64,000 nucleotides of DNA from Tautonia plasticadhaerens (lineage in GTDB: Bacteria; Planctomycetota; Planctomycetia; Isosphaerales; Isosphaeraceae): the NCBI RefSeq assembly GCF_007752535.1, contig NZ_CP036426.1, positions 3,658,001 through 3,722,000 on the forward strand, given 5' to 3'. Made by a program: the position numbers and the translations under genes. The notes beneath the pieces were generated by a model. The model had not been told where the DNA came from. It saw nothing but the letters and a program-made list of their open reading frames with translations, and did no database searches. Position 1 is the stretch's first letter. Each line of letters begins with the position of its first letter. Below, one piece after another: positions 24,955-36,100 of the stretch.

Positions 24955-27363
24955 ATGGATCGTCCCAATCCGACTCGCGCAACGATCCGGGCGCCCTGGA
25001 TCGCCGTCGTCCTCCTCCTCCTCGCCCAGGGCTGCCGCCGGCCTCCCGAGCCGGGACCGGCCGGGCGAGTCGACCGGGACGCCGGGCCGGCCGAAGCCGA
25101 GTCGGTCGTCGAGGGCCCCGCCCTCTCCCCGGCCGAGCGCTACCTCGACGTCCCCCCCTATGGCGCCGAGCTCGTCGACGACAGCGGCTTCACCCTGGCC
25201 ACCACCTTCATGGCCCCGGTGGCCGACCGGGGCGACCTCGACCAGGTCGCCGCGGCGATCCGGGATCGGGCCCGACGGGGGATCGCCGAGGTCGAGCGGA
25301 CGCTGGCGAAGGTCGACCCGGACGACCCCGAGGGGCCGCAGCTCGTCGTGAAGTTCCGACGCGAGCTCGCCCTGCTCCACCTCTACGAGGGGGACTTCGC
25401 CGAGGCCGACCACCAGCTCGGACTCGCGGCGGAGGCGGCAGAGGACCCGCTCGTGCCGGTCGGCCTGCGGGCGAACCTCGAAGCCCTCCGCGCCGTGGCG
25501 GCCCTGCGGAGGGGGGAGACGGAGAACTGCGTCGCCTGCGTCGGCCCGTCGAGCTGCCTCTGGCCGATCGCCCCGGAGGCGGTCCATCTGCTCCCCGGCG
25601 GCGCGTCCGAGGCGGTCGACCGGCTCTCGGCCTACATCGAGCAACGCCCGGAGGACCTGGCCATGCGGTGGGTCCTGGGGATCGCCCTGACGGTCCTCGG
25701 CCGGGACCCCTCCGGCGTCCTCCCCCTCGAACCCCCGGCCCTCGACACCGCCATCCGGCGCCTCGACAACGTCGCCCTGCCCGCCGGGCTGCTGGCCGGG
25801 GGGCCGGACATGGCCGGCGGCAGCGCCTTCGACGACTTCGACGGCGACGGCCTGCCCGACCTCTTCTGGACCTCCTACGAGACCGACTCCGGCGCCCGGC
25901 TGTTCCTCAACGAAGGCGACGGGACGTTCTCCGACGCCTCCGCCGACGCCGGGCTCGACGGCCAGATCCTCGCCGTCAATTGCACTCACGCGGATTTCGA
26001 CAACGACGGAAACCTCGACGTCCTGCTCCTGCGGGGGGGCTGGGAGAATCCCGCGCCGCTGGGCCTGCTCCGCAACCTCGGAGGCGGCCGGTTCGAGGAC
26101 GTGACCCGGGCCGCTGGCCTCTCGGGCCCGATCGCCAGCCAGTCGGCCGCCTGGGGCGACTTCGACCGGGACGGCCACCTCGACCTCTTCGTCTGCGGCG
26201 AGTCCCGAGGCGGGTCCCTCGAATCCAGCAACCTGTTCGCCGACGTCGATTCGCTCGACGGCGACGAACGCTCCCGCCTCTGCCGCCTGTACCACAACAA
26301 CGGAGACGGCACCTTCGCCGACGTGACCGACCCGGCCGGGGTCGCCAACGGCCGGTACGCCAAGGGGGCGGCCTGGGGGGACCTGGACGACGACGGGTTG
26401 CCCGACCTGTACGTCTCGAACATGGCCGCGCCCAACCGCCTGTACCGGAACAACGGCGACGGCACGTTCACCGACCTCGCCCCCGACCTGGGGGCCGCCG
26501 GCCCCCGGGACGGCTTCTCCTGCGGGTGGCTCGACTTCGACAACGACGGCGACCTCGACGTCTTCGCCACCGACTACTCCGGCGACCTGCTCGACTTCGT
26601 CGCCGACCGGGTCGACGGCCCCGCCCCCCGACGCGACCCCGGCTTCGGCAACCCCGGCCCCGACGGCTTCGCCCAGGCCCGGCTCGTCGGCCGATCGCTC
26701 CCCAGGCTCTACCGCAACAACGGCGACGGCACGTTCACCGACCTCGCCCCCGAGCTGGGCCTCGACCGCGTCTTCCTGCCGATGGGGTCGAACTTCGGCG
26801 ATGTCGACGGCGACGGGTATCTCGACCTCTACCTCGCCACCGGGCGGCCCGGCTACTCGTACCTGATGCCCAACGTCCTGCTCCGCAACGACCGGGCCCG
26901 GCGGTTCGTCGACGCCACCGCCTCCAGCGGCACCGGCCACCTCCAGAAGGGGCACGGCGTCTCCTTCGCCGACGGGGACGGGGACGGCGACCTCGACCTG
27001 TTCGTCCAGCTCGGCGGCGCCGTCCCCGGCGACCGCTCCTACAACGCCCTCTTCCGCAACCCCGGCCACGGGAACCGCTGGGTCACGCTCAAACTCATCG
27101 GCATCCGATCCAACCGATCCGCCATCGGCGCCCGGATCCGGGTCGACGTCCGGGAGCCCGGCGGCTCGACCCGGTCGATCCACCGCCTCGTCTCCGGGGG
27201 CTCCAGCTTCGGCGGGAATTCGCTGGCCCAGACCATCGGCCTGGGAGACGCCGAGGCGATCGAGTCGGTCACCATCCGATGGCCGATCGCCGGGGCCGAG
27301 CCCCAGGTCCTCCGAGGCGTGCCGATCGACCAACTGACCGAAATCGTCGAGCCGGCCGATTGA
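24955..27363 (+). CDS. CRTAC1-like lipoprotein with FG-GAP repeats and ASPIC/UnbV domain
   Basis: The product has 802 residues. A lipoprotein signal with lipobox 'LLLLAQGC' (Cys ~27) anchors it to a membrane surface. A helical region (~60-240) contains Cys pairs (NCVACVG...SSCLW). Next come at least six FG-GAP/VCBS propeller units with calcium-binding 'DFDGDGLPDL', 'DFDNDGNLDVLLL', 'DVDGDGYLDLY', each paired with 'NNGDGTF.D'. The last ~100 residues are an ASPIC/UnbV domain (GNRWVTLKLIGIRSNRSAIG). The ATG at 24955 follows GGAGG by four bases, so it is preferred over the GTG one codon earlier. Extracellular binding to proteins or carbohydrate is the usual inference. Confidence 0.88.
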   Translation: MDRPNPTRATIRAPWIAVVLLLLAQGCRRPPEPGPAGRVDRDAGPAEAESVVEGPALSPAERYLDVPPYGAELVDDSGFTLATTFMAPVADRGDLDQVAAAIRDRARRGIAEVERTLAKVDPDDPEGPQLVVKFRRELALLHLYEGDFAEADHQLGLAAEAAEDPLVPVGLRANLEALRAVAALRRGETENCVACVGPSSCLWPIAPEAVHLLPGGASEAVDRLSAYIEQRPEDLAMRWVLGIALTVLGRDPSGVLPLEPPALDTAIRRLDNVALPAGLLAGGPDMAGGSAFDDFDGDGLPDLFWTSYETDSGARLFLNEGDGTFSDASADAGLDGQILAVNCTHADFDNDGNLDVLLLRGGWENPAPLGLLRNLGGGRFEDVTRAAGLSGPIASQSAAWGDFDRDGHLDLFVCGESRGGSLESSNLFADVDSLDGDERSRLCRLYHNNGDGTFADVTDPAGVANGRYAKGAAWGDLDDDGLPDLYVSNMAAPNRLYRNNGDGTFTDLAPDLGAAGPRDGFSCGWLDFDNDGDLDVFATDYSGDLLDFVADRVDGPAPRRDPGFGNPGPDGFAQARLVGRSLPRLYRNNGDGTFTDLAPELGLDRVFLPMGSNFGDVDGDGYLDLYLATGRPGYSYLMPNVLLRNDRARRFVDATASSGTGHLQKGHGVSFADGDGDGDLDLFVQLGGAVPGDRSYNALFRNPGHGNRWVTLKLIGIRSNRSAIGARIRVDVREPGGSTRSIHRLVSGGSSFGGNSLAQTIGLGDAEAIESVTIRWPIAGAEPQVLRGVPIDQLTEIVEPAD

Positions 27364-27396
27364 CCGATTGGCCGATCGGGGGCGATCGAACCGGCC

Positions 27397-28143
27397 TCAC
27401 TCGTCGGGCAGCCTGCCCAGCTCGACCAGGGACCGGAAGTCCGACGGGCAGACCTCCCAGGAGGACTGATACGTCCGCTCCAGCGGCACCGAGACGTACG
27501 AGTCCGGGTCGATCCAGGCGGGCATGTCGGGCATCTCGGCCCCGACCCGAAACGGCTCGATGAAGGCGACCGGCGGCAGGGCGACCCGGTCGTCCCCGGC
27601 CCGATACGAGGCCAGCAGCAGCGGCTCGCCCGAGGGCAGGTCGAACGGCGCCTCCTCGATCTCGTCCCAGATCAGCGTGTGCAGCGAGTGCGGATCCCGG
27701 GGCCCCGGCGGGAACGGGTCGACGAGCAGGACGTTCACGCCGGCCCTCAGGAACTCCAGCGTCTTCCCCACGAACGACCGCACCGCCGATGCGCTGGCCT
27801 TGTTCCCGGGAGAGGCGATCTCGATGATGCAGACCACCTCGCCGAGCCGATGCCGGATGGCCACCCGGTTGGCCCGCTTGAGCAGCGTGTCCCCCTTCGG
27901 CTCGACCCTCATCCGGGTCTGGGGTGCCGTCGCGACCCCTCCCGGGGCGCCATCCCTGGCGCGTCCCCGCCGCTCGACTGCCAGCAAGTTCGGGATCAGG
28001 CCGGCGGCATGCGGCTCGATCAAGGCCGACATCCCCGGGGGGAGCAACCCGGCGTTCAGCGCATCACAAATCGAAACCGACCATTGCTGATGGAAGTGAT
28101 GGAAGATGGTCGGCTCGACGCGGGTCCAGTCGTGCATCGGCAT
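27397..28143 (-). CDS. DUF4058 family protein (copy 2)
   Basis: The product has 248 residues, opening MPMHDWTRVEPTIFHHFHQQ. A 'HRLGEVVCIIEIASPGNKASA' stretch (~93-113, shown in part) resembles the core strand of PD-(D/E)XK-like folds found in DUF4058. 'GVNVLLVDPFPPGPRDPHSL' and 'DPDSYVSVPLERTYQSSW' follow. A close paralogue lies 73 bases upstream on the same strand. The function is unknown; a nuclease-like fold has been suggested for related DUFs, which I treat as inference. Confidence 0.8.
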   Translation of the reverse strand: MPMHDWTRVEPTIFHHFHQQWSVSICDALNAGLLPPGMSALIEPHAAGLIPNLLAVERRGRARDGAPGGVATAPQTRMRVEPKGDTLLKRANRVAIRHRLGEVVCIIEIASPGNKASASAVRSFVGKTLEFLRAGVNVLLVDPFPPGPRDPHSLHTLIWDEIEEAPFDLPSGEPLLLASYRAGDDRVALPPVAFIEPFRVGAEMPDMPAWIDPDSYVSVPLERTYQSSWEVCPSDFRSLVELGRLPDE

Positions 28144-28216
28144 GGTGGGACCTCCTGTGCCGATCGTCAGCCGCCCAGTTCGTTCCCGGTGGGGCGGCCC
28201 GCCGACCCCGCCCCGA

Positions 28217-28975
28217 TCAGGCCCGGTCGGATTCTCGAAGGCCTTCGATCACCTCCCGCCAGAAGGCGGGCATCCCCCGATAGGAGGCCTCATAGGTCGG
28301 CTCCAGGGGGGTGTTGATGTAGGAGTCCGGGTCGAGGAACAGCGGCATCTCCGGCATCGGCGACCCCACGCCGATCGGCTCGACGTAGGCCTCCGGCAGC
28401 CTCCCCGGGCCGGGGGAGACGTACGAGGCGAGCGTCAGCGGCAGCCCCGGCTCGATCGGCTGCTCGTCGCCGAAGTCCGACCAGATGGCCCCGTGCAGCC
28501 CGTTCGGGTCGTGCGGGCCGGGCGGCAGCAGGTCGACGAGCAGGACGTGGATCCCCGCCTCCAGCGCCGAAACGACCTTGCCGGCGAACTCCTCGACCGA
28601 CTTCGGCCGGTCCTTGTTGCTTGGGGAGGCGATCTCGATCAGCGCCACGAGCCGATGGCCGCTGGCGTGCCGGACGGCCACCGTCTTCCGCTGCTGCCGG
28701 TAGGTGGCCATCGGCGACGGCAGGAGCCGGTGCCGGATCCGGGGGGGGGCGACCGCGACGGCGACGGGGCCCCGGTCGGGCATCTCGTCCGGACGCTCCC
28801 CGGGCTCGTGCAGCGTCAGGATGTCGGCGATCATCGCGCCAGCGTGCTGCTCGGCCATCGCATAGTAGCCGGCCGGGAGGATGCCGTTGAGGGCCTCCAT
28901 CAGCCGGCCGATCCAGGCGGTGTGGAAGGCGTGAAACGTCCCGGCACCGACCCGGGTCCAGTCGTGAACGGGCAT
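28217..28975 (-). CDS. DUF4058 family protein (copy 1)
   Basis: The product has 252 residues and starts [20 protein letters not shown], with GGAGG nine bases before the ATG. Core motifs match its neighbour: '[20 protein letters not shown]', '[20 protein letters not shown]', '[20 protein letters not shown]'. The conserved I-E-I-A-S-P-x-N-K block retains Glu and Lys in the spacing of PD-(D/E)XK enzymes. The two genes form a tandem pair that has diverged at about half of its positions by eye. Confidence 0.8.
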   Translation of the reverse strand: MPVHDWTRVGAGTFHAFHTAWIGRLMEALNGILPAGYYAMAEQHAGAMIADILTLHEPGERPDEMPDRGPVAVAVAPPRIRHRLLPSPMATYRQQRKTVAVRHASGHRLVALIEIASPSNKDRPKSVEEFAGKVVSALEAGIHVLLVDLLPPGPHDPNGLHGAIWSDFGDEQPIEPGLPLTLASYVSPGPGRLPEAYVEPIGVGSPMPEMPLFLDPDSYINTPLEPTYEASYRGMPAFWREVIEGLRESDRA

Positions 28976-29021
28976 GGCTCGTCACCTCCGTCGGAAAACA
29001 CCCGGCCCCGGTCCCATTGTC

Positions 29022-29051
29022 ATTGTATCGGCCGCCGAGCCCGGGCCGCCA
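29022..29051 (-). promoter_or_regulatory. Putative promoter of the DUF4058 pair
   Basis: TGGCGG, 18 bases, TACAAT on the minus strand, 47 bases before the start of the first DUF4058 gene. The -10 is good, the -35 weak. Confidence 0.35.
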
Positions 29052-29243
29052 CGTCGGGCGTCGGCCCGACCGACCGATCTGGCGACGGGACCCGCCGTTA
29101 TGGTAAGACATCCTGCCAGGTCGCGCGGCCGCGCGGGCGGTCGTCAGACCGCGCGCGACGGGCGGGCGACGCCGCACCGCATCCCACCCCACCGTGCCAC
29201 ACCCGCCAGAGTCGGGATAGAGAAGCGAGAAGGACACCCGCCC

Positions 29244-30248
<1,005 letters not shown>

Positions 30249-30308
30249 GCCGGATGCGGCCCCCGCGCCCGTGAGACCCCCGCTCCCGGCGGGAGGCCGG
30301 GTGCGGGG

Positions 30309-30331
30309 GGCACCGACGAGCCGCCGGTGCC
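30309..30331 (+). terminator. Hairpin downstream of ilvC
   Basis: A GGCACCG/CGGTGCC stem with a nine-base loop lies 60 bases after the ilvC stop, preceded by a longer imperfect GC stem (30257-30310). There is no T-tract. Confidence 0.4.
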
Positions 30332-30486
30332 CTCGGGCACTCGCCGCCCCTCGCCCCGAGGCCTCCGGGGCGGAGTGTCGCCGACGCCGGGGGCTCGGCC
30401 GGACGCCGGGGCGGCGGGGGAGCGGGGCGGCCCCGGGGGCCGGATCGGACACCCCGGGGCCGGGATCTCGGGGCCGGGGCCCCGGA

Positions 30487-30972
30487 TCAATTCTCGCAGG
30501 GCTGGGCCGCGAAGACGCGGTCGGCGCGGGCCTGGGCCTCCTCCTGGCCGACCTCCTCGATCGGGCTGGCCAGCGACCAGCAGTGGCCGAAGGGGTCCTT
30601 GATCTTGGCGAAGCGGTCGCCCCAGAACATGTCGGCCGGGGGCATGGTCGGGGTGGCCCCGGCGGCGACGGCCCGGGCGAAGGTGGCGTCCACGTCGGCG
30701 ATCGACAGGTGGATCACCACGGGGGAGCCGCCCAGGGCCTCGGGGCTGTGCGCCCCCATGTCGGGGAACTCGTCGCTGAGGTAGAACGACGCCTCGCCGA
30801 TCCTCACCTCGGCGTGCAGCAGCGTGCCCCCCGGCGCGGCCATCCGGTACGCCTCCTCGGCCCCGAACGCCTCCCGGTAGAACGCCACCGCCCGCTCGGC
30901 CCCCCGGACCGTCAGGTACGGCGTGATCGTGGTCCCGGCCCGCCCCGCCTTCTCGACGCTCGCCATCGCCAT
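30487..30972 (-). CDS. VOC/glyoxalase-fold protein (PhnB-like)
   Basis: The product has 161 residues. 'TITPYLTVRGAERAVAFYRE' opens the first beta-alpha-beta-beta-beta unit and 'VIHLSIADVDATFARAVAAG' the second; 'WGDRFAKIKDPFGHCWSLAS' is the typical PhnB-like ending. The family includes isomerases, lyases and resistance proteins, usually with a metal site; the reaction here is unknown. Starts at 30972 and 30966 are both ATG. An operator-like dyad lies upstream at 31063-31082. It is divergent from a small ABM-domain gene. Confidence 0.85.
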   Translation of the reverse strand: MAMASVEKAGRAGTTITPYLTVRGAERAVAFYREAFGAEEAYRMAAPGGTLLHAEVRIGEASFYLSDEFPDMGAHSPEALGGSPVVIHLSIADVDATFARAVAAGATPTMPPADMFWGDRFAKIKDPFGHCWSLASPIEEVGQEEAQARADRVFAAQPCEN

Positions 30973-31312
30973 CGCTCCCGGCCGATCCCGGCCCTCGAAG
31001 ATCCGCGCCGATCGGCACGTCTCTGTGTCCGGATGGACAGTGTTCCGATCGGTCGCGTCAGCATTCCAGGAATCGGCCTGGAAGTCAACGCGTGTCCAGT
31101 AATTTTTCCGGGGTCGGGCCGGCGGCCGGATCGCCGGGCGTTGCAACCCCAGTGCCCCCTTCGAGGTCCGGTCGAGTGGCCGGGGACGGTCGGCCGCCCC
31201 TTGATCCGGGGGCCCTCGGCGGGGAACCTGTCGTCAACGGACCTGACACCGCCCGATCGGCCTGCGTGGGCGCCGACCCGGGCCAGGACGAGCCATGCGA
31301 GGAGGGGGGCCG
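30973..31312. other. Divergent intergenic region between VOC and ABM genes
   Basis: No gene is visible. The region carries the dyad described at 31059-31087 and a second small inverted repeat, TGTCC/GGACA, at 31025-31038. Confidence 0.5.
31059..31087 (-). promoter_or_regulatory. Operator-like dyad beside a TTGACT element upstream of the VOC gene
   Basis: TTGACT on the minus strand (31082-31087) is followed by a perfect inverted repeat, TTCCAGG-N6-CCTGGAA (31063-31082), which would sit in the spacer. The matching -10 (AATGCT) is poor. A repressor or activator site is inferred. Confidence 0.4.
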
Positions 31313-31603
31313 ATGATCTGCGTCGCCGTGACCTACGTCGTGAAGGAGGGCCGGGAGGGGGACGCCGTCGCCCTGTTCCGGGAACTCATCCCGCCCACCC
31401 GGGCCGAGCCCGGCTGCCGGATGTACCTCGTCCACCGCTCGACCACCGACCCCCGCCGCTTCTTCCTCTACGAGCAGTACGACGACGCGGCCGCCCTCGA
31501 CGCCCACCGCGCCTCCCCCCACTTCTCCCAGTATGTCACCGGCGGCCTGTTCGGCCTGCTGGAGAGCCGCACCCCCGAGCTGTACGAGCCGCTCGACGCG
31601 TGA
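31313..31603 (+). CDS. Antibiotic biosynthesis monooxygenase (ABM) domain protein
   Basis: The product has 96 residues, a single dimeric alpha/beta ABM domain: 'MICVAVTYVVKEGREGDAV', 'ELIPPTRAEPGCRMYLVHRS', 'RRFFLYEQYDDAAALDAHRA', 'SPHF'. Such proteins are small cofactor-independent oxygenases or heme-degrading enzymes, many uncharacterised (YgiN type). The ATG at 31313 is preferred because GAGGAGGGG lies just before it; the ATG at 31295 lies upstream of that site. It ends 12 bases before a strong hairpin. Confidence 0.85.
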   Translation: MICVAVTYVVKEGREGDAVALFRELIPPTRAEPGCRMYLVHRSTTDPRRFFLYEQYDDAAALDAHRASPHFSQYVTGGLFGLLESRTPELYEPLDA

Positions 31604-31615
31604 CGGCGGATCCGG

Positions 31616-31643
31616 GGCGGATGACAAAGGGCCGTCATCCGCC
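31616..31643. terminator. Bidirectional hairpin between convergent genes
   Basis: A perfect ten-base stem, GGCGGATGAC/GTCATCCGCC, with an eight-base loop sits exactly between the ABM gene and the convergent BNR gene. There is no long T-tract. Confidence 0.65.
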
Positions 31644-31648
31644 GCCCG

Positions 31649-33064
31649 TCATCCTCCCTCGCCCCACCGCACGACCTCCGGCCGGGCCCGATCGCCGTCG
31701 ATCCGCCCGGGCAGGCGCCAGACCCGCGAGCCCTCCCGGTCGGTGAAGTAGAGGCGGGACGGAGAGGGCTGCCGGGCGTGGCCGTCGGCCCAGAGGGCGT
31801 AGAACCCGGGGTGGGCGTCGACGGGGCGCCGGACGTAGGTGTGGTTGTATTCGCTCTCGGGCGTGAGCGCCTTGACGCGGTCCCAGGACTCCCCCTCGTC
31901 GCCGCTCGTCCACATCACCACCTCGCCCCCGGTGCCGAAGGGCTGGGGGCCGGGGTCGGTGGGGGCGATGAGGCGCCAGGTGCCGTCGGGCTCGACGTAG
32001 AGCGACCCGAAATCATAATTATGATCCGAGGTCGTCACCGGTCGGATCCGCCAGGCCGAGCCCGTCCAGTGCGCGGTCCGCCAGGTCCGGGGGCCGTTGT
32101 CCGGGCCGGATTCGTACCCCTCGCTCGTGAGGTAGAGGATCACCGGGCGGCCTTCGGCGTCGTAGCGAAGGTCCTTCAGGTAGACGAGCATCCCTTCGCC
32201 CCGGTAGTCGTGCACCAGTCCCGGGCCGGCCGGGTCGGTCATCGGGGGCTCGACGGGGGTGCCCTCGACGGTCGTCCACGACCGGCCGGCGTCGGCGGTC
32301 TGGACGTAATACAGGTTCGTCCGGGCGTTCAGGCCGACGGGTTCCGGGTGCATGTTGAAGGCGGTGCCGACGGTCCCCCCATGCGGGGCGCTGATCTGGT
32401 AGTGGCCCAGCTCCATGGAGGCGAGCGGCCGGGGCTCGGACCACGACCGGCCGTCGTCGCTGGCCATCCAGTGCAGGACGCGGCGCCCACCCCGATACCG
32501 GGTGTGCAGGAACAGGAAGCCGTCGTCCCCCAGGTGCCAGGGCTGGCCGTAGGAGAAGTTCGTCTGCTCGACCTGCTCGAATTCGTCGATGTCGAACGGC
32601 CGGACGCTCCGGTGGATGAACGCCGGGCGCCCGGTCCCGTGGGCGTTGGAGAAGACCCAGAGGTGGCCCTCGTCGTCGATGCTGAGCACCGGGTTGTCGT
32701 GCGCGTCGGTCGTCTGCTTGTCCAGCAGGATCGTCGGCCGGGGGACGGTGCCGGTGGCGTGATCATAGGCGCCGATCATCATCAACAGCGTGTCCTCACC
32801 CTCCGGCCGGCCGCCGAAGACGAAGAACGTGATGTCCGCCTCCTCGGAGTAGATCGCGATCGGGATATGCTGCTGCGGGTACGTGGCGAAACCGCCGCTG
32901 TACTTGTATTTGTACTCGTCGCCCGACGGCTGGTTGAAGTACCAGATCCCCCGGTAGCCCTCCGCCTTCGGCTGCGGCCCCGGGCCGTCCCCTCGGGCGG
33001 TCGGGGCGGCGAGGGTCGCTGCGATCAGCGCGGCGAGGGGGACGATCCGGCTCGTTGCGGTCAT
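31649..33064 (-). CDS. Secreted BNR-repeat (BNR_4-like) propeller protein
   Basis: The product has 471 residues with a clear signal peptide (hydrophobic 7-20, cleavage near TARG-DG). The start of the mature protein, 'GYRGIWYFNQPSGDEYKYKY', is characteristic of the BNR_4 family. Asp-box-like motifs include 'SDDGRSWSEP', 'TADAGRSWTT' and 'SGDEGESWDRV'. Members are putative glycan-active or binding proteins found with polysaccharide utilisation and sulfatase genes in planctomycetes. It is followed downstream only by convergent transcription, and a PVC-type heme protein lies upstream by 64 bases on the same strand, so the two may be co-transcribed. Confidence 0.85.
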   Translation of the reverse strand: MTATSRIVPLAALIAATLAAPTARGDGPGPQPKAEGYRGIWYFNQPSGDEYKYKYSGGFATYPQQHIPIAIYSEEADITFFVFGGRPEGEDTLLMMIGAYDHATGTVPRPTILLDKQTTDAHDNPVLSIDDEGHLWVFSNAHGTGRPAFIHRSVRPFDIDEFEQVEQTNFSYGQPWHLGDDGFLFLHTRYRGGRRVLHWMASDDGRSWSEPRPLASMELGHYQISAPHGGTVGTAFNMHPEPVGLNARTNLYYVQTADAGRSWTTVEGTPVEPPMTDPAGPGLVHDYRGEGMLVYLKDLRYDAEGRPVILYLTSEGYESGPDNGPRTWRTAHWTGSAWRIRPVTTSDHNYDFGSLYVEPDGTWRLIAPTDPGPQPFGTGGEVVMWTSGDEGESWDRVKALTPESEYNHTYVRRPVDAHPGFYALWADGHARQPSPSRLYFTDREGSRVWRLPGRIDGDRARPEVVRWGEGG

Positions 33065-33128
33065 CGCGGTCTCCTGGGACGGTCGGCGGAGGGCGCGTCC
33101 TGGTCTCCGATCATGAGCGATCGCGTGT

Positions 33129-36100
33129 TCATTTGTCCGTGCCGCCCTCCTCGGCCCGCTGGGAGAGCAGGTAGGCGATGAGGAGGCGGAACTCGTCCTC
33201 GGGGATGCGCTCGTCGAAGTTGCCGGGCATGGGGGAGAGGGGGGCGGTGATGCGCTCGTCGACCTCGGCCGCGGGGATGCGTTGCGGCTTCCCCTCGGCG
33301 TCGGCCAGGACCAGGGAATCCCCCTCCTCGGAGAGCAAGAGCCCGGTCAGGACCCGGCCGTCGGCCAGGCCGAGCGTGGTGGCCCGGAACGCCTGGTCCA
33401 CGTTCAAATTCGGGTTCAGGATGTCCTCCATCAGCCGGAGCGGCCCCCGCTGGCCGACCCCGTCGAGCTGGGGCCCGACCTCCGCCCCCTCGCCGCCGAC
33501 CTTGTGGCACGAGGCGCAGTATTCGGTGAACACGGCCTTGCCCGGCCCGTGGTCGATCCCGCCGCCCGACGACGAAGGCGACGACGACGGCCCATCGGCC
33601 GATGCGAATTGCTCCAGCCGCCGATCGATCAGCGCCTTGATCGCCTCGTCCGCCGGCGGGAGCCCGGCCGTGAGCGCCTCGATCCGGGAGGCCATCGCCT
33701 CCACCCCCGCGTTGTTCAGGCGGATCTGCACCGGGGGCTCCAGCAGGAGGGCCGCCGGGGCCTTGCCCGCCTCGACGCCCGACAGCAGCGCCTCGGCCCC
33801 CCCCCTCGAGCCGGCCAGGGCCACGGCGATCGTCCCCTGCAATCGGCTCGGCGCCACCGCCATCGCCTCGATCAGGGCCGCCTGCCCCTCCTCCCGGCCG
33901 AGCCGGCCGATCGCCTCGGCCGCCCGGTCCCGCACGGCCGGCGGCTCGTCGCTGGCGACCAGCAGCGCCGACAGCGGCCCGACGGCCCCGGCCGGGTCGA
34001 TCGCCGCCCTCGCGTCGATCGCCGCCAGCCGCTGCGGCTCGGGGGCCGACGGGTCGCCGAGCAGGGCGTCGAGGTCGGCCGTCAGCCCTTCCAGGCGGAT
34101 CGAGCCGATGAGGTCGATCGCCGCCAGCACGTCCCGATCGGAGCCCGACGCCAGGTGGGCCCGGGCGATGTCCGCCCCCCATCGCCTCGCCCGCCGATCC
34201 AGCTCCTCGCCCCTCGCCTGCACCCCCCGGTGGATCGCCCGGAGCAGCTCCAGGCCGACCCGGTGGTCGCCCAGCGCCCTCCGCCTCGCCAGCGCCCCCA
34301 CCTCATCGGTCGCCCCCTCGGCCCCGTACCGGGCGACGTGCTCGACGAACCGGCCCGCCTCCCCGACCGGCAACTCGGCCTCGTTCAGGTGGGCCAGCAG
34401 GAACCCCGCCGCCTCGCCGGTCGGCACGCCGACGGCCACGTCCGCCAGCATCGCCCGGTCCTCCCCGCCCAGCGTCGAGGGCAGGCCGGCCCAGGCGTCG
34501 GCCGACCGGAGCTGGTCCCGGAGCGCCATCCGCAGCACGTGGACGAGGTGCGTGTCCGCCGGGTCGCTCCCCCGCCAGGAGTCCAGCAGCGGCCGGATCG
34601 CCGACGGGTCCGGGTGCCTCCCCAGCGCGTCGGCGGCGGCTCGGCGGACGAACGGATCCTCATCACGAAGGCCGTTGAGCACGTAATCGCGTTGGTCGCC
34701 GTCCCACCCCGAGCGATCGGCCAGCACCTTCATCGCGTGGACCCGGACCTCCCGGCTCGGGTCCGCCACCGAGGCCGCCAGCCGGTCGGCCGGCAGGGCC
34801 CCCCGACGCTCCAGCGCCCACATCGCGTGGGCCCTCGACTCCGCCGCCGATCCCCCCGCCATCGCCGCGTCCAGGGCGCCGTCGATCGAGGCGTCCGACC
34901 GCCTCCCGGCCAGCTCGTGCGTCGCCCGAAGCCGGACGACCAGGTTCGGGTGTTCGAGGTCGTCGACCAGCTCGGCGGCGGTCGCCGCCCCCCAGTGCTC
35001 CCGGGGCATGGCCGGCGGCGGGGCATGGCCGTCCTCGCCGACGTAGACGACCCGCCAGATCCGCCCCCGCTCCCGGTCCCGGCCGGGATGGGTCAACGGC
35101 ACTTCATAGTGGCCGATGATCCGGTTGTAGAAGTCGGCAATGTAGAGCGCCCCGTCCGGCCCCAGTTCCAGGTCGACCGGCCGGAACCAGGGGTCGTCGC
35201 TGACGATGAAGTCCGGCTGCTCGACCGCCCGTGGCGTCGAGCCCGTCCACTCGATCCGGTCCAGGTTCACCCGGGCGGTCACCGGGTTGCCGATGAAGAT
35301 GTTGCCCCGATACGCCTCCGGGAAATGGTCGGCATGATACGCCACGATCCCGGCGATCCCCGTCGACCCGTGCTGATGGTTCATCATCGCCGGGCCGAAC
35401 CCGAGGCCGTCGTGGGGCTTGCCGAAGCTGGGGTAGTAGGCCCCCCGCAGCAGGTGGTAGATGGGCAGGGTGTGGCAGTCGCTCGACCAGAGGTTCCCCA
35501 GCGGGTCGGTCGCCAGGCCGAACGGGTTCACCTGCCCCCAGGTCCACTGCTCGATCGCCGAGCCGTCGGGCCGGAACCGGTAGGTGTTGCCCGACTGCAT
35601 CGTGATCGACTCGCCGTCCTTCGCCTCCACCGTCGACTCGTTCGAGAACCCGTGGCAGGCGTAGATCCAGCCGTCGAAGCCCATCGTGAAGGCGTTGGTC
35701 ATGCCGTGGGTGTCGCGGAAGCCGTAGTCCCCCAGGACCTCCTCGCTCCGGTCGGCCTTGCCGTCGCCGTCAGTGTCCGTCAGCCGAAGGATCTCCGGGA
35801 TGCTGTGCACCAGCGCCTCGTCTGCCGAGAGCGGCAGCAGGCCGATCGGGATCGTCAGGTCGTCGGCGAACTGCTCGACCGTCAGGGCCCGGCCGTCCGG
35901 GGCGAAGTCGCCGAGGATGGTCACCCGGTCCCGTCCCGGCGCCCCCCCCTCGGGGGGGAACGGGTAGTCGAGCGACGAGGTGACCCAGAGCCTCCCCCGC
36001 TCGTCGAACGCCAGGTTCATCGGCTTGGCGATGTACGGCTCCGACGCCACGAGCTGGATCGCAAACCCCGGCGGCAGCCGGAGCGCGGCCCGCTCCTGCT

